Below, piece by piece: positions 34,556-43,371 of a DNA stretch of 64,000 bases. Below the pieces are notes generated by a model, which was not told where the DNA came from, did not search any database, and saw only the letters and a list, made by a program, of their open reading frames with translations. Numbering within the stretch: position 1 is the stretch's first letter; each line of letters starts with the position of its first letter. The stretch lies in the NCBI GenBank assembly GCA_036489025.1, contig DASXGN010000051.1:96911-160910 (forward strand), in the 5' to 3' direction. Position numbers and translations under genes: made by a program. The DNA comes from Dryocola sp036489025. Lineage in GTDB: Bacteria > Pseudomonadota > Gammaproteobacteria > Enterobacterales > Enterobacteriaceae.

Positions 34556-36937
34556 TTATTTTTTGCCGTTTTTGCGGCGCTGGCCGACATAGTTTGCAAG
34601 ACGTTTTTCCGACTGGTTGCCCAGGTAGACGTACAGCGACAGGCCGAGCAGGGTGGCCAGCAGGGCGCACATCAGTCCCAGCACGAGGAAGTGCTGGCTG
34701 GCATACCAGAAAATTTGCAGATACCAGGGCATTTGCCCGGAGACGTAGCGGCTGCCTACGTGCCAGCTGTGAACGCCGTCGCTTTGGCCAATCACCGCGA
34801 TATCGCCGCGAATTGCCGCGTTGACCGCAGGCTTGCGCAGGTCGTCCGGGAGCCGGGCAAGCTGGCCGTCCTGGGTGGCGGTCGCCAGAATCACGCTGCG
34901 CTTAGCGGCCCACGGAGAGCGAAAGCTGACGAAGCCGCGCCAGTCGTTGGCGGACGCCAGGTAGCGGGCGGCCACTTTGCTCTGCTGATGCCAGTCGCCC
35001 AGCAGGAAAGCCTTCGCCTGGCGCAGGTAGTCGAGCGGGCGCACGTCGAGCTGCCCCTCCTGTAAATCAAACGGGCTGTTGGCGAGCAGCGACCGCATCA
35101 GCGCCCGCTGTTGCAGCGTGGCAATCACCAGCACGTCTTTATCCTGCAAAGCCGGTTTACCGTGCTGGAGCACGTCGTCGCCGAGCAGCACTCGCGCACC
35201 GTGAGATGTCACGCCGGTGGCGTTGCCCTGACGGGCCATCAGCGTCAGCAGCGTGCTGATTTCGGTGGCGGTCGGATGGGCGGCCATCAGCACCAGGGTC
35301 TGGGAAAGATCGGCCTGACGAGAAAACGGGAAGCCCGCGCCGACGAAATAGGCGAGGTTAGGCAGCTCGCTGAAGTGCCAGGTATGGCTCAGGTCGAGGG
35401 TTGAATTCGGATCAATCGAGCTTTTAATGCTGTTGTCGTTCAGCGCCTGGCAGGGCGCGTCCTGCTTGGCTTTCACCGCGAAATAGAATTCGAACTGGTT
35501 ATCGCCGTAAATTTGCCACGGCTGAACGTGCAGGTTTTTTTGCTCCTGGCGGGTGTCGCCGCCTGCTTTGTGCCACAGGCGTTCAATAGCCCCGGTTTTG
35601 TTGACCGGCAGATTGCGCAGGAAGCGGCCGTTTAGAGAGACGCCGAGCGCCGAGGCGTCATCGTCCACCCAGCCGTTGGACGGAAAGCGATAGCCGAGAT
35701 GAACGGGAATCGTATCGCCGTCCCACAGGAAAAGGTCCGGCGCGGCGCGGAAGGCTACGCGGATGGTTTCGTGGCTCAGGCCGTGAACGCTGAGCCGGGC
35801 GTCGTCGGCCACCAGCGTGCTGAGGGCCACGGGCCTGTGCGTATCGACCCAGCGCGGCGCATCGTAGGGCTGGCGGGCGGGAATACGCTGTGCGGGGATC
35901 GCGGCGAGCTTGCCGCCGGTCGGGAGCTTAGCGTGGGTCAGGGCGTAGGCGGCGCGTTTGAGCTCGTCCAGATTCTGCCCGCTAACCACCAGCAGTTTAT
36001 ACACCGGGTTCAGCGGGTTGTCGGTGATCCACAGCGATCCGCCTTTCTCCTGCGGAATTTGCAGCCCGCCGATGGCGTCGCCCGGGTGGGCGAAAACGAT
36101 AGCGTTGCTCTGGGGCAGCTCGCCGAGGCTGACCGGCAGGTTAATGTCTTTGTAGTCGGCGTGATAGCCGAGGAAGGAGCTAACCAGCGAGGCCGCGCTC
36201 AGAATGTCCTGCGAAGGCGCGCGGGTGAAGGCGATAGCCACCTGCTGACGGCCCATTTCCAGCGGATCGATAAACGGCCACGGGAAGCGGGAAAGATCCG
36301 GCGCGGTGTCCAGGCGCAGTCCCTGGTACTCAATGCGGCTGTCGGGCTGGATGGTCAGGCGGTAGCGCCTGTCGCTGTCCGCTTCGCACTGGAGCGTTTT
36401 GCCGTTTTCAAGCGAGACGCTCAGACTATTGGTGGAGACCAGCATCGGAGCCGGAATATCGAGGCTAAAGGAGGTGACGTCGTCGCTGGCCTGGCTCAGC
36501 GGCAGCTGCGCCAGCGGCTGGCCGTTCAGCATCACGTTGAGGTAATGCTGCCCGTCGACCAGCGCCGAAGAGACGTGAATTTTGAGTAAAAGCTGCGCCT
36601 TCACCACCACGCGGTCGCCCGGCAGGGTAAAGGTAAAGCCGCTCTGCGGCTGGTGGCCGTCAAGCCGCAGTCCGTCCAATATTCCCGCGTCTTTCAGGCT
36701 CAGGCTGCCGCTCACCTCCGGCTGGGATTCAACCTGGTTTAGCGGCTCGTCGGTGGAGAAAATCTCCGTTGGCGGCGGCGGAACTTCTATAGCGGCTACG
36801 GCGGGTGCTTTAGCCGGAGCGGTTTGCGCCGGGCGCGGCATGCGCAGCTCCTGCGGCAAATCAAATGCTGAGGCGCTGAAGTGAGACAGCGCGAGCAGCA
36901 GCAAAGCTTTGCCGCGTAGTGAAGTCAGGGTCATCAT
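34556..36937 (-). CDS. bcsB: Cellulose synthase periplasmic subunit BcsB
   Basis: A 793-residue partner of BcsA. It has a signal peptide ending at SASA, two carbohydrate-binding-like and flavodoxin-like repeats in the periplasm, and one membrane helix near the C-terminus (FLVLGLMCALLATLLGLSLY) that packs on BcsA. Pro/Ala-rich linker at about residues 30-55. The start overlaps the bcsA stop (ATGA). Confidence 0.95.
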   Translation of the reverse strand: MMTLTSLRGKALLLLALSHFSASAFDLPQELRMPRPAQTAPAKAPAVAAIEVPPPPTEIFSTDEPLNQVESQPEVSGSLSLKDAGILDGLRLDGHQPQSGFTFTLPGDRVVVKAQLLLKIHVSSALVDGQHYLNVMLNGQPLAQLPLSQASDDVTSFSLDIPAPMLVSTNSLSVSLENGKTLQCEADSDRRYRLTIQPDSRIEYQGLRLDTAPDLSRFPWPFIDPLEMGRQQVAIAFTRAPSQDILSAASLVSSFLGYHADYKDINLPVSLGELPQSNAIVFAHPGDAIGGLQIPQEKGGSLWITDNPLNPVYKLLVVSGQNLDELKRAAYALTHAKLPTGGKLAAIPAQRIPARQPYDAPRWVDTHRPVALSTLVADDARLSVHGLSHETIRVAFRAAPDLFLWDGDTIPVHLGYRFPSNGWVDDDASALGVSLNGRFLRNLPVNKTGAIERLWHKAGGDTRQEQKNLHVQPWQIYGDNQFEFYFAVKAKQDAPCQALNDNSIKSSIDPNSTLDLSHTWHFSELPNLAYFVGAGFPFSRQADLSQTLVLMAAHPTATEISTLLTLMARQGNATGVTSHGARVLLGDDVLQHGKPALQDKDVLVIATLQQRALMRSLLANSPFDLQEGQLDVRPLDYLRQAKAFLLGDWHQQSKVAARYLASANDWRGFVSFRSPWAAKRSVILATATQDGQLARLPDDLRKPAVNAAIRGDIAVIGQSDGVHSWHVGSRYVSGQMPWYLQIFWYASQHFLVLGLMCALLATLLGLSLYVYLGNQSEKRLANYVGQRRKNGKK

Positions 36938-39048
36938 GCTGCCGCCTCCGCTTTGGCATTTTTTGCTGCCGTTCTGGCAAGCTTTTTATTGCGGCGCGCG
37001 CGCCAGAAAATGCCCCACAGACGCCCGGCGCTGCGCAGTACGCCGCCCATAGAGCGGTGCAGGCTGTCCTGCACGTGCGGGGTTTCAAGCCAGGCGTCGG
37101 CCCTTGCCAGCACCACGCGCACCAGCTCGCGGCGTTTGTGCAGCGGCATGTCATCGAACTGCATGCGCAGGCTTTCATCGCTGGCAAAAACCTGCCTGGC
37201 GGGAATACAGACCGCTGCGGTATTGAGGAGAAGCTCAACGGCCTCAACCTCTTCGTTTTTCAGCGCCGGGTCGGGGTTGACCACCTGCATGCCGCCCATC
37301 GACAGATCGCGGCTGACGGTGCGCAGGCTGGCGCCGTTGGCATAGTGGAGGATGGTCGGAATAGCGATGTCGATACGAATGCTTTTGCGAATCTGTTTGG
37401 ACTCGTTGGCGACGGCAATCGAGGCCAGCAGAATAATCAGGCTGTAGGTCGCCCAGCCGATGTTAAGCATCAGCACCCAGGGTTCGATGCCCGTATGGCC
37501 CTGGGTAAAGAATCGTGCGACGCCGGCCAGTACGCCCGCGCCCAGCAGCGCGGCGACAATCATGTGCGGCATCACGATGTGCGAGTCGAAATATTCCTTC
37601 TCCAGCGTGTCGCCCTTATCGGTCACGTTGAATTTGCCTTTGCGCGGCGAAAGGAAGGTGACGAGCGTGGGAATGACCAGGTGGAAGCACATTACCGTTT
37701 CGTAAACTTCGCCCCAGAAGGAGAAGCGGTAGCGGCCGTTCAGCCGCGAGTTCAGCACCGTTGCCATCACCAGGTGCGGCAGCGAATAGGCAAAAATCAT
37801 GCTGGCCGACGAGGCGATAATGTTCTGGTTAAACAGCAGGTAGGCCAGCGGCGCGGTCAGGAAGGCGATGCGCGGCAGGCCGTACTGGAAGTGCAGGATG
37901 GCGTTGAGGTAGCACAGGCGCTGCTGCCACTTCAGGCCGCGGCCAAAGAGCGGGTTGTCCAGCAGCAGGATCTGCGTCATGCCGCGCGCCCAGCGGGTGC
38001 GCTGGATGACGTGCAGAGTGAGACGTTCGGTCGCCAGCCCGGCGGAAAGGCGCAGGCCGAGGAACGCGGAGTTCCAGCCCAGACGCTGCATTTTCAGCGC
38101 GGTATGGGCGTCTTCGGTGACGGTTTCCACCGCGAAGCCGCCGATTTCCTCCAGCGCACAGCGGCGAATCACCGCGCAGGAGCCGCAGAAGAAGGTGGCG
38201 TTCCAGTTATCGTTGCCTTTCTGCACCGGGCCATAAAACAGCATCCCTTCGTTCGGCGCGTCGCCCGCGGCGGGCAGGTTGCGCTCAAACGGATCTTTGG
38301 AATAGAAGTAGTGCGGAGTCTGGATCAGCGCCAGCCTGTCGTCGCGCAGGAAGCTGCCGACGGTGGCCTGAAGGAAGCCGCGGGTGGCGACGTGATCGCA
38401 GTCGAAGATGCAGATCAGCTCGCCGTGGGTTTTCTTCATCGCCTTATTGAGATTGCCCGCCTTGGCGTGGGCGTTGTCGTCGCGGGTGATGTAGCCGACG
38501 TTAGCCTCGGCGGCGAAAACGGCGAACTCGCTGCGCTTCCCGTCGTCGAGGATGTAAATTTTGATTTTGTCGCTCGGGTAGTCCATGCACTGGGCGGCCA
38601 GCACGGTATCGCGCACGATGTCGAGGCTTTCGTTGTAGGTCGGCACATAGACGTCCACCGTCGGCCACAGCGCAACGTCGTCCGGCAGCGGTTCAATTTC
38701 GCGCTCCAGCGGCCAGATGGTCTGCATATAGCCGAGCAGCATGATGGTCCAGGCGTAAATCTCGGCGGCGAACAGCCCCCAGCCGAGCGCGGCCTCCACC
38801 CACGAGTTAAACGACAGCGTGGAAGTGGCCCGCCAGTAGATATAGCGGGTCGCCATCAGCAGCGACAGGGCCACCAGGGTGGTCGACACCTTTTTGTTTT
38901 TGCTGCGTCCTGCAACCAGAAGCACGCCGATCATCAACAGGCCAAACATAAACTGTTTATGCGCGGTCATCGGCGTGAGTACGATTAATGCCGCCGCGGG
39001 GAGTGCCACGCACAGCATCAGCAGCGTTGAAAGCAGGCTTTTCATCAT
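36934..39048 (-). CDS. bcsA: Cellulose synthase catalytic subunit BcsA (UDP-forming)
   Basis: A 704-residue GT2 membrane enzyme that polymerises UDP-glucose into beta-1,4-glucan and extrudes it. Active-site motifs: LDDG (167-170), DCD (216-218), TED (311-313), QRTRW (349-353). The C-terminal PilZ domain has the c-di-GMP motifs RKSIR (554-558) and DLSMGG (581-586), so activity should depend on c-di-GMP. It lacks the long N-terminal extension of E. coli BcsA (872 residues), the usual form in type I operons. Confidence 0.97.
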   Translation of the reverse strand: MMKSLLSTLLMLCVALPAAALIVLTPMTAHKQFMFGLLMIGVLLVAGRSKNKKVSTTLVALSLLMATRYIYWRATSTLSFNSWVEAALGWGLFAAEIYAWTIMLLGYMQTIWPLEREIEPLPDDVALWPTVDVYVPTYNESLDIVRDTVLAAQCMDYPSDKIKIYILDDGKRSEFAVFAAEANVGYITRDDNAHAKAGNLNKAMKKTHGELICIFDCDHVATRGFLQATVGSFLRDDRLALIQTPHYFYSKDPFERNLPAAGDAPNEGMLFYGPVQKGNDNWNATFFCGSCAVIRRCALEEIGGFAVETVTEDAHTALKMQRLGWNSAFLGLRLSAGLATERLTLHVIQRTRWARGMTQILLLDNPLFGRGLKWQQRLCYLNAILHFQYGLPRIAFLTAPLAYLLFNQNIIASSASMIFAYSLPHLVMATVLNSRLNGRYRFSFWGEVYETVMCFHLVIPTLVTFLSPRKGKFNVTDKGDTLEKEYFDSHIVMPHMIVAALLGAGVLAGVARFFTQGHTGIEPWVLMLNIGWATYSLIILLASIAVANESKQIRKSIRIDIAIPTILHYANGASLRTVSRDLSMGGMQVVNPDPALKNEEVEAVELLLNTAAVCIPARQVFASDESLRMQFDDMPLHKRRELVRVVLARADAWLETPHVQDSLHRSMGGVLRSAGRLWGIFWRARRNKKLARTAAKNAKAEAAA

Positions 39049-39058
39049 CGAGTCGTCG

Positions 39059-39847
39059 TCAAAGAGTGGGGAGGGCGTCGTTGTTGCCGACGGTAATGTT
39101 CAGCAGGCCGGAGAGCTGCTGTTCCAGGGTGTCGATATCAAACAGCGCGGCGCTGGCCGGGCGGTACCGACGCAGCGGCTTCTGGCTGGCTAACGCGGCG
39201 GGCACCGAGCTGTCATGATGAATGTCGCCCAGCAGCCGGTCGCCCATACGCTGCTTAAGGTAAACCCCGATGTCGTGGTTCATCTCGTAGCGCGGGTCGG
39301 TTTGGTTGACCACGAAGCAGTGCTGGCCGTTTTTATTCAGCGGTATGCCGAGGAACGTTTGCTTCTCGATTTTTTCCAGCAGCACCGGGGCAATGCCGTC
39401 GGCCAGCAGCGTGACGATGTGCAGGTCAATAAGCTCGTGCAGGGCGCGGAGCGCGGGATGCGGCCCGGCGGGCATATCCACGACGATCACCAGCCCCTGA
39501 TGTTTCGTGATCCCGGCCAGGCTGCGGCGCACGGCTTCCGGTTTCTCGCTCAGCAGGCGTTCGAACGCGGCGTGTTGTTCCCACGTCGCTTCCCCATACG
39601 GCAGCAGATAGAGGTTGGTGTCGACCTTGAGGATGAACTGGCTCCAGTCCGGCGCGGTAAGCGCGTGGGGCACGAACCCGTGGCCGTCGGCCAGCGACAG
39701 GTTAAAATGCAGGCGCAGCGCGTTCTGCACGCAGAGGTCAATCAGCAGCACCTTATTGCCGCGATGGGCGTAAGCGCTGGCGAGGTTGGCGGCGAGCATG
39801 GTTCGGCCGCTGCCTCCCTGGGGAGAGCAGATGCAAATCATCGGCAT
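39059..39847 (-). CDS. bcsQ: Cellulose biosynthesis protein BcsQ (ParA/MinD-like)
   Basis: A 262-residue MinD/ParA-family protein, which in other bacteria places the cellulose machine at a cell pole. The P-loop reads SPQGGSGRTMLAANLA: both lysines of the KGGxGKT consensus are replaced (Q, R), and DLCVQN stands for the usual DLDPQN, so nucleotide hydrolysis may be lost. Start overlaps the bcsO stop by 10 bp; 10 bp separate it from bcsA. Confidence 0.92.
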   Translation of the reverse strand: MPMICICSPQGGSGRTMLAANLASAYAHRGNKVLLIDLCVQNALRLHFNLSLADGHGFVPHALTAPDWSQFILKVDTNLYLLPYGEATWEQHAAFERLLSEKPEAVRRSLAGITKHQGLVIVVDMPAGPHPALRALHELIDLHIVTLLADGIAPVLLEKIEKQTFLGIPLNKNGQHCFVVNQTDPRYEMNHDIGVYLKQRMGDRLLGDIHHDSSVPAALASQKPLRRYRPASAALFDIDTLEQQLSGLLNITVGNNDALPTL

Positions 39848-40326
39848 GAGGCAATCCTGTTGAACAAGGTTGAAAGCGGAAGCTCGCGCTGGGGCTGAGC
39901 CTGCGGGTTATTCACCGGGGACGGAATTTCGCGTTTGAAAAGCGTGCCGAAGCGTTTTTTTTCACGCTCGGAAAAGGCGGTTCCCGTTGTCGGCGCTGCG
40001 GCTCTGGCGGCGGGCTGGCTGCGTGGGGCAGGGGGTAATTTTTCGGCGGAAGGTTCAATGACCGCGTGGCGTTCCGGCGGCGAAGCGACGAGCGGCGGCT
40101 GGACGTCCATCGGTTCGGGAATGTGCGGACTGAGGGCAGGAATATTATTGAACTCTTCTGCGCCTGTTATTAGCGGCGTAATGGCATCTGCCACGACCAG
40201 CCCATTTATATTTTCTATAACACTCCATTTGCTCAGCGCGTTATCTGCATTGTACGCGGATAATATTTTGTAGTTGTGCATTCCGGTCTGGCTGGTGAAG
40301 CCATTAATATCGTCATAACCGTGCAT
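39838..40326 (-). CDS. bcsO: Cellulose biosynthesis protein BcsO
   Basis: A 162-residue Pro/Ala-rich protein without a signal peptide. The N-terminal 60 residues are ordered (DDINGFTSQTG, YKILSAYNADNALSKW), followed by a disordered proline-rich stretch and a basic end (REKKRFGTLFKREIP). It heads the operon before bcsQ, as in many Enterobacteriaceae type I operons. Its job in cellulose assembly is not established. Confidence 0.85.
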   Translation of the reverse strand: MHGYDDINGFTSQTGMHNYKILSAYNADNALSKWSVIENINGLVVADAITPLITGAEEFNNIPALSPHIPEPMDVQPPLVASPPERHAVIEPSAEKLPPAPRSQPAARAAAPTTGTAFSEREKKRFGTLFKREIPSPVNNPQAQPQRELPLSTLFNRIASCR

Positions 40327-40954
40327 AAATATACCTTTAAATAATTATACTTCGTCATGGCGAGAATTAAGGAAGCATGACCAAGCTGCATCAATGAGGA
40401 GTCAGTGCGCACCGCGCGAACTTAACTTAAGGGCTGTGCTCAGGGACCTTCTTGCGTGCTAAGCAGTATATTTTGCATGGCGCTTTAAAAGAATATATAC
40501 CTTAAAATTGTCGACATTTATGGATTTAAAGCTGATTTATACTTAATATATAGATATTAATATTTGTTTTTGTCTTTCTTTTGGTGTTTTTATCTTATCG
40601 ATTTGTGGCGATAATGAGGCTGCTTTAAGCAGGTGTAACCCAGAACCGCAACATCTCATTGCTAATAAAAACAATCCAATAACAATACTGTTGCCTTGCC
40701 TTCACAATAAGGCTTAACGGTACGCTATCGGGAATTTGGGTGATGGCGGCTTTGTTAATTTATGATGGCCAACAAGGAATGATCCTATTGCTACATTAAG
40801 ACACTGCTGTTATTACGAATATATTAATTTAATTCATTGTGCACTTATCTATCCGTATTTAATATTTAATTAATTGTTTTAGTATTATATAAGCTTGATC
40901 ATTATCTTCTTACCCCCTTATACTCACTGCTAAAATACATATAAAGGTGAGTTT
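40327..40954. promoter_or_regulatory. Divergent control region between bcsO and the MarT-like gene
   Basis: This 628-bp AT-rich stretch has no gene. Its right end carries a promoter for the plus-strand regulator (separate entry). The left side must carry the bcs promoter but no unambiguous box was found. CTTAACTTAAGG near 40423 is a short palindromic stretch. The size and AT content suit control by nucleoid proteins and regulators. Confidence 0.5.
40895..40924 (+). promoter_or_regulatory. Promoter of the MarT-like regulator gene
   Basis: TTGATC (40895-40900) and TATACT (40919-40924) with an 18-bp spacer; the predicted start at about 40931 leaves a 24-base leader with an AAAGGTG ribosome site. 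A second extended -10 (TGCTAAAAT) lies slightly downstream. Confidence 0.45.
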
Positions 40955-41779
40955 ATGCGTTATCGTATCAATCAATCGATAATCTATACCCCTGATGATG
41001 GTACGGTTAAACTTATCACCGACGGCGAGAATGAAGTTTCTTCCGGTGAAATCTCCCTTGCCCCCACGGCCAACCGCCTTTTAACCATGCTTATCAGCCA
41101 TCACGGCAGCATTCTTCAGCGTGACGAACTGCTGGATAACGTCTGGGACGCGCACGGTCTGCGGGCTTCAAATAACAGTCTCAATCAGTACATCAGCGTA
41201 TTAAGAAGAAATTTTGCCGATCTCGGGCTGGAAGAAACGGTGATTGTGACGATTCCTACCGTGGGCTTTATGTTCAGCAAGGATATTCCGGTTAGCGTGG
41301 AGGATGTGCCTCCTGCCGGGAGCGCAGGGCGGGGGAAAATCAACTCTTCGGCACCGGTTTCCGCTGGCCTGAGCGAGGGGGAATCCGCTGTTGCGACGAC
41401 CGGTACGGCATCGACCGGGAAGGCAAAAAAAGGAGCGATAGCCGCGGTGCTGGCAGTGGTCACGGCGCTCAACGGCTGGTATTTCGTGCATACGCGGCCC
41501 GTTCCGCCCGCTTTCGAAGAAAGATATCAGCTTGGTACGGTCGATACCTGCCCGGTTTACACTTTCTACCATACGAGCAAATCCAATCGGGAAAAGTATA
41601 TGGAGCTGGTGCAAAAGAGTATGGCGAAGGCTAATTTCCACTGCATGCCGGATACCGACATCTTTTTCAAAATTGAAGACCTGGCGCTTTATCAGCAGAA
41701 AGCCACGATGTTTATCGCGTTATGCAGCCGGCTTAAAGAGAATAAATTTTCTACCTGCCGCAGCTACTTCACTAACTAA
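40955..41779 (+). CDS. Membrane-anchored winged-helix regulator (ToxR/CadC/MarT type)
   Basis: A 274-residue protein: an N-terminal OmpR-type winged helix (residues 30-110; ELLDNVWDAHGLRASNNSLNQ), an Ala/Gly/Ser-rich linker, one membrane helix (about 160-178) and a periplasmic domain with four cysteines that could form disulfides. This is the CadC/ToxR layout in which the sensor is periplasmic and the DNA-binding part cytoplasmic. A FidL-like gene follows 12 bp on, as marT and fidL do on Salmonella SPI-3. Divergence from bcsO makes the cellulose operon a likely target (inference). Confidence 0.85.
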   Translation: MRYRINQSIIYTPDDGTVKLITDGENEVSSGEISLAPTANRLLTMLISHHGSILQRDELLDNVWDAHGLRASNNSLNQYISVLRRNFADLGLEETVIVTIPTVGFMFSKDIPVSVEDVPPAGSAGRGKINSSAPVSAGLSEGESAVATTGTASTGKAKKGAIAAVLAVVTALNGWYFVHTRPVPPAFEERYQLGTVDTCPVYTFYHTSKSNREKYMELVQKSMAKANFHCMPDTDIFFKIEDLALYQQKATMFIALCSRLKENKFSTCRSYFTN

Positions 41780-41791
41780 GCGACTGTTTCA

Positions 41792-42277
41792 ATGAAAAAA
41801 ATAATTGCAGCCGTCCTGCTCTTCAATTTGGCTTTTGCGGTTTGGGCCTATGTACTGCGTTCGCCGGTGGACAGCCGGGGGCTGGACGTGTTTTGTGAGT
41901 CGACGGTCAAGCTCAATAACGCCCGCGACGGCGTGGAGTTTAACTTTGACGGCACGATAGTGGCTCGTTTTAAGCCCGACCTGACGGGCTATATTGCCGA
42001 ATTAGGGGTAATCGATCGCGGAGGAAAAACCTATAACGTTTCCCGCGAAGTGGCGTTCACCTATGAGCCAAAGGATGAGGACGGCATCTACGACATTCGC
42101 CTGAACACCGTTTCCATCGCGCAGGCGGACACCGCGCCTAACGAAATGGTGGAGCGCAATATCACCGGGCGGCCAGGGGGGGTTAACAGCTATATCGTGC
42201 GCCACGCCAATAACAACTCCTGGAGCATCGGCAATATCTACACGCCGATTGTGATGTGCGTGGATAAAAAAAGCTAA
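41792..42277 (+). CDS. FidL-like membrane protein
   Basis: A 161-residue protein with an N-terminal membrane anchor (KIIAAVLLFNLAFAVWAYV) and a periplasmic domain with two cysteines (VFCEST, VMCVDKK). Family members are found beside MarT/CadC-type regulators and probably modulate their periplasmic part. It is co-transcribed with the preceding regulator. Confidence 0.75.
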   Translation: MKKIIAAVLLFNLAFAVWAYVLRSPVDSRGLDVFCESTVKLNNARDGVEFNFDGTIVARFKPDLTGYIAELGVIDRGGKTYNVSREVAFTYEPKDEDGIYDIRLNTVSIAQADTAPNEMVERNITGRPGGVNSYIVRHANNNSWSIGNIYTPIVMCVDKKS

Positions 42278-42281
42278 CCAG

Positions 42282-42302
42282 GCGGGAGCAGGGCGCTCCC
42301 GC
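42282..42302. terminator. Hairpin between convergent fidL-like and galU-type genes
   Basis: GCGGGAGC-AGGGC-GCTCCCGC is a perfect 8-bp stem. On the minus strand it is followed after 10 bases by a run of seven T, so it could end the galU-type transcript; on the plus strand no U-tract follows. Confidence 0.5.
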
Positions 42303-42320
42303 ACAGATCCCCCTCACGTA

Positions 42321-43220
42321 TTACTCTTCCCTCGCCAGCATTTTCAGCCATTCACGGAAAGCCTGCCCCATCGCAGGGTGGTGCAGCGCGTGCTCCACAA
42401 ACGCCTGCGCGTAGCCCAGCTTGTTGCCGCAGTCGTGGCTTTTTCCTTCCAGCGCAAAGGCGGCCACCGGCTGCTGCGCCATCAGCGCGGCAATGGCGTC
42501 GGTGAGCTGGATTTCATCACCCGCGCCCGGTTGGGTGTTGCCCAGCAGCGGCCAGATATCCGGGGAAAGGACGTAGCGCCCGACGATGGCCTGGTTAGAC
42601 GGCGCCTCTTCGCGCGCGGGCTTTTCAACCACGCGCCACGCTACCTGGCTGGTGCCCGGCTCAAGCTTCGCGCCGTGACAGTCGGCCACCCCGTAGCTGC
42701 TGACGTCTTCCCACGGCACCGGGGCCACCATAATCTGGCTCATGCCGGTTTCTTCGTAGCGAGTGAGCATCGTTTTCAGGTTGCTGCGGCTCAGGTCGCT
42801 GCGCGCCGCGTCAATGATAACGTCCGGCAGGATCACCGCAAACGGGCTGTTGCCGATCAGCGGGTAGGCGCACATGATCGCGTGGCCGAGGCCTTTGGCT
42901 GCGCCCTGGCGAATCGCCATGATTGAGACGTCCGGCGGGCAAATTGACTTCACCTCTTCGAGCAGCTGACGCTTAACGCGCTGTTCCAGCATGGCTTCCA
43001 GCTCGAAGCTGGTGTCGAAATGGTTTTCGATGGCGTTTTTGGAAGAGTGGGTGACCAGCACGATTTCTTTGATGCCCGCCGCGATGCACTCCTCGACGAT
43101 GTACTGAATCAGCGGCTTATCAACCAGCGGCAGCATCTCTTTAGGAATCGCTTTGGTCGCGGGCAACATGCGGGTGCCAAGGCCCGCAACGGGGATGATG
43201 GCTTTTGTAACAGAATTCAT
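42321..43220 (-). CDS. UTP-glucose-1-phosphate uridylyltransferase (GalU type)
   Basis: A 299-residue nucleotidyltransferase making UDP-glucose, the substrate of cellulose synthase. The catalytic G-x-G-T-R-x-L-P-A-T-K motif is intact (AGLGTRMLPATKAIPKEM), unlike E. coli GalF, where it reads GLGMHM; GKSHDCGNKLGY is also GalU-like. The ATG at 43220 was chosen for its ribosome site (TGAGGT). Its position between bcs and c-di-GMP genes suggests a second, dedicated copy; whether the main galU lies elsewhere is outside the window. Confidence 0.9.
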   Translation of the reverse strand: MNSVTKAIIPVAGLGTRMLPATKAIPKEMLPLVDKPLIQYIVEECIAAGIKEIVLVTHSSKNAIENHFDTSFELEAMLEQRVKRQLLEEVKSICPPDVSIMAIRQGAAKGLGHAIMCAYPLIGNSPFAVILPDVIIDAARSDLSRSNLKTMLTRYEETGMSQIMVAPVPWEDVSSYGVADCHGAKLEPGTSQVAWRVVEKPAREEAPSNQAIVGRYVLSPDIWPLLGNTQPGAGDEIQLTDAIAALMAQQPVAAFALEGKSHDCGNKLGYAQAFVEHALHHPAMGQAFREWLKMLAREE

Positions 43221-43371
43221 GACAACCTCAGTAAGGCTCTGTTTGTGGAGCGTAATTAGTCTGCGCGGCGGGACAGCTCCTGCCGCGACGGCATATAAAA
43301 AGGGATGACGGACGAGAGACACGGAGCCGGGCAGGCCGCGCGTGAGGGGAACTCTCGCCCGTCAAAGGGGG

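Noticed and set aside
36919..38988. 689-residue plus-strand open frame opposite bcsA
   Set aside because: It is the shadow of a GC-rich gene: bcsA is intact on the other strand, and the translation has low-complexity His/Gln/Gly/Arg-rich composition without any domain.
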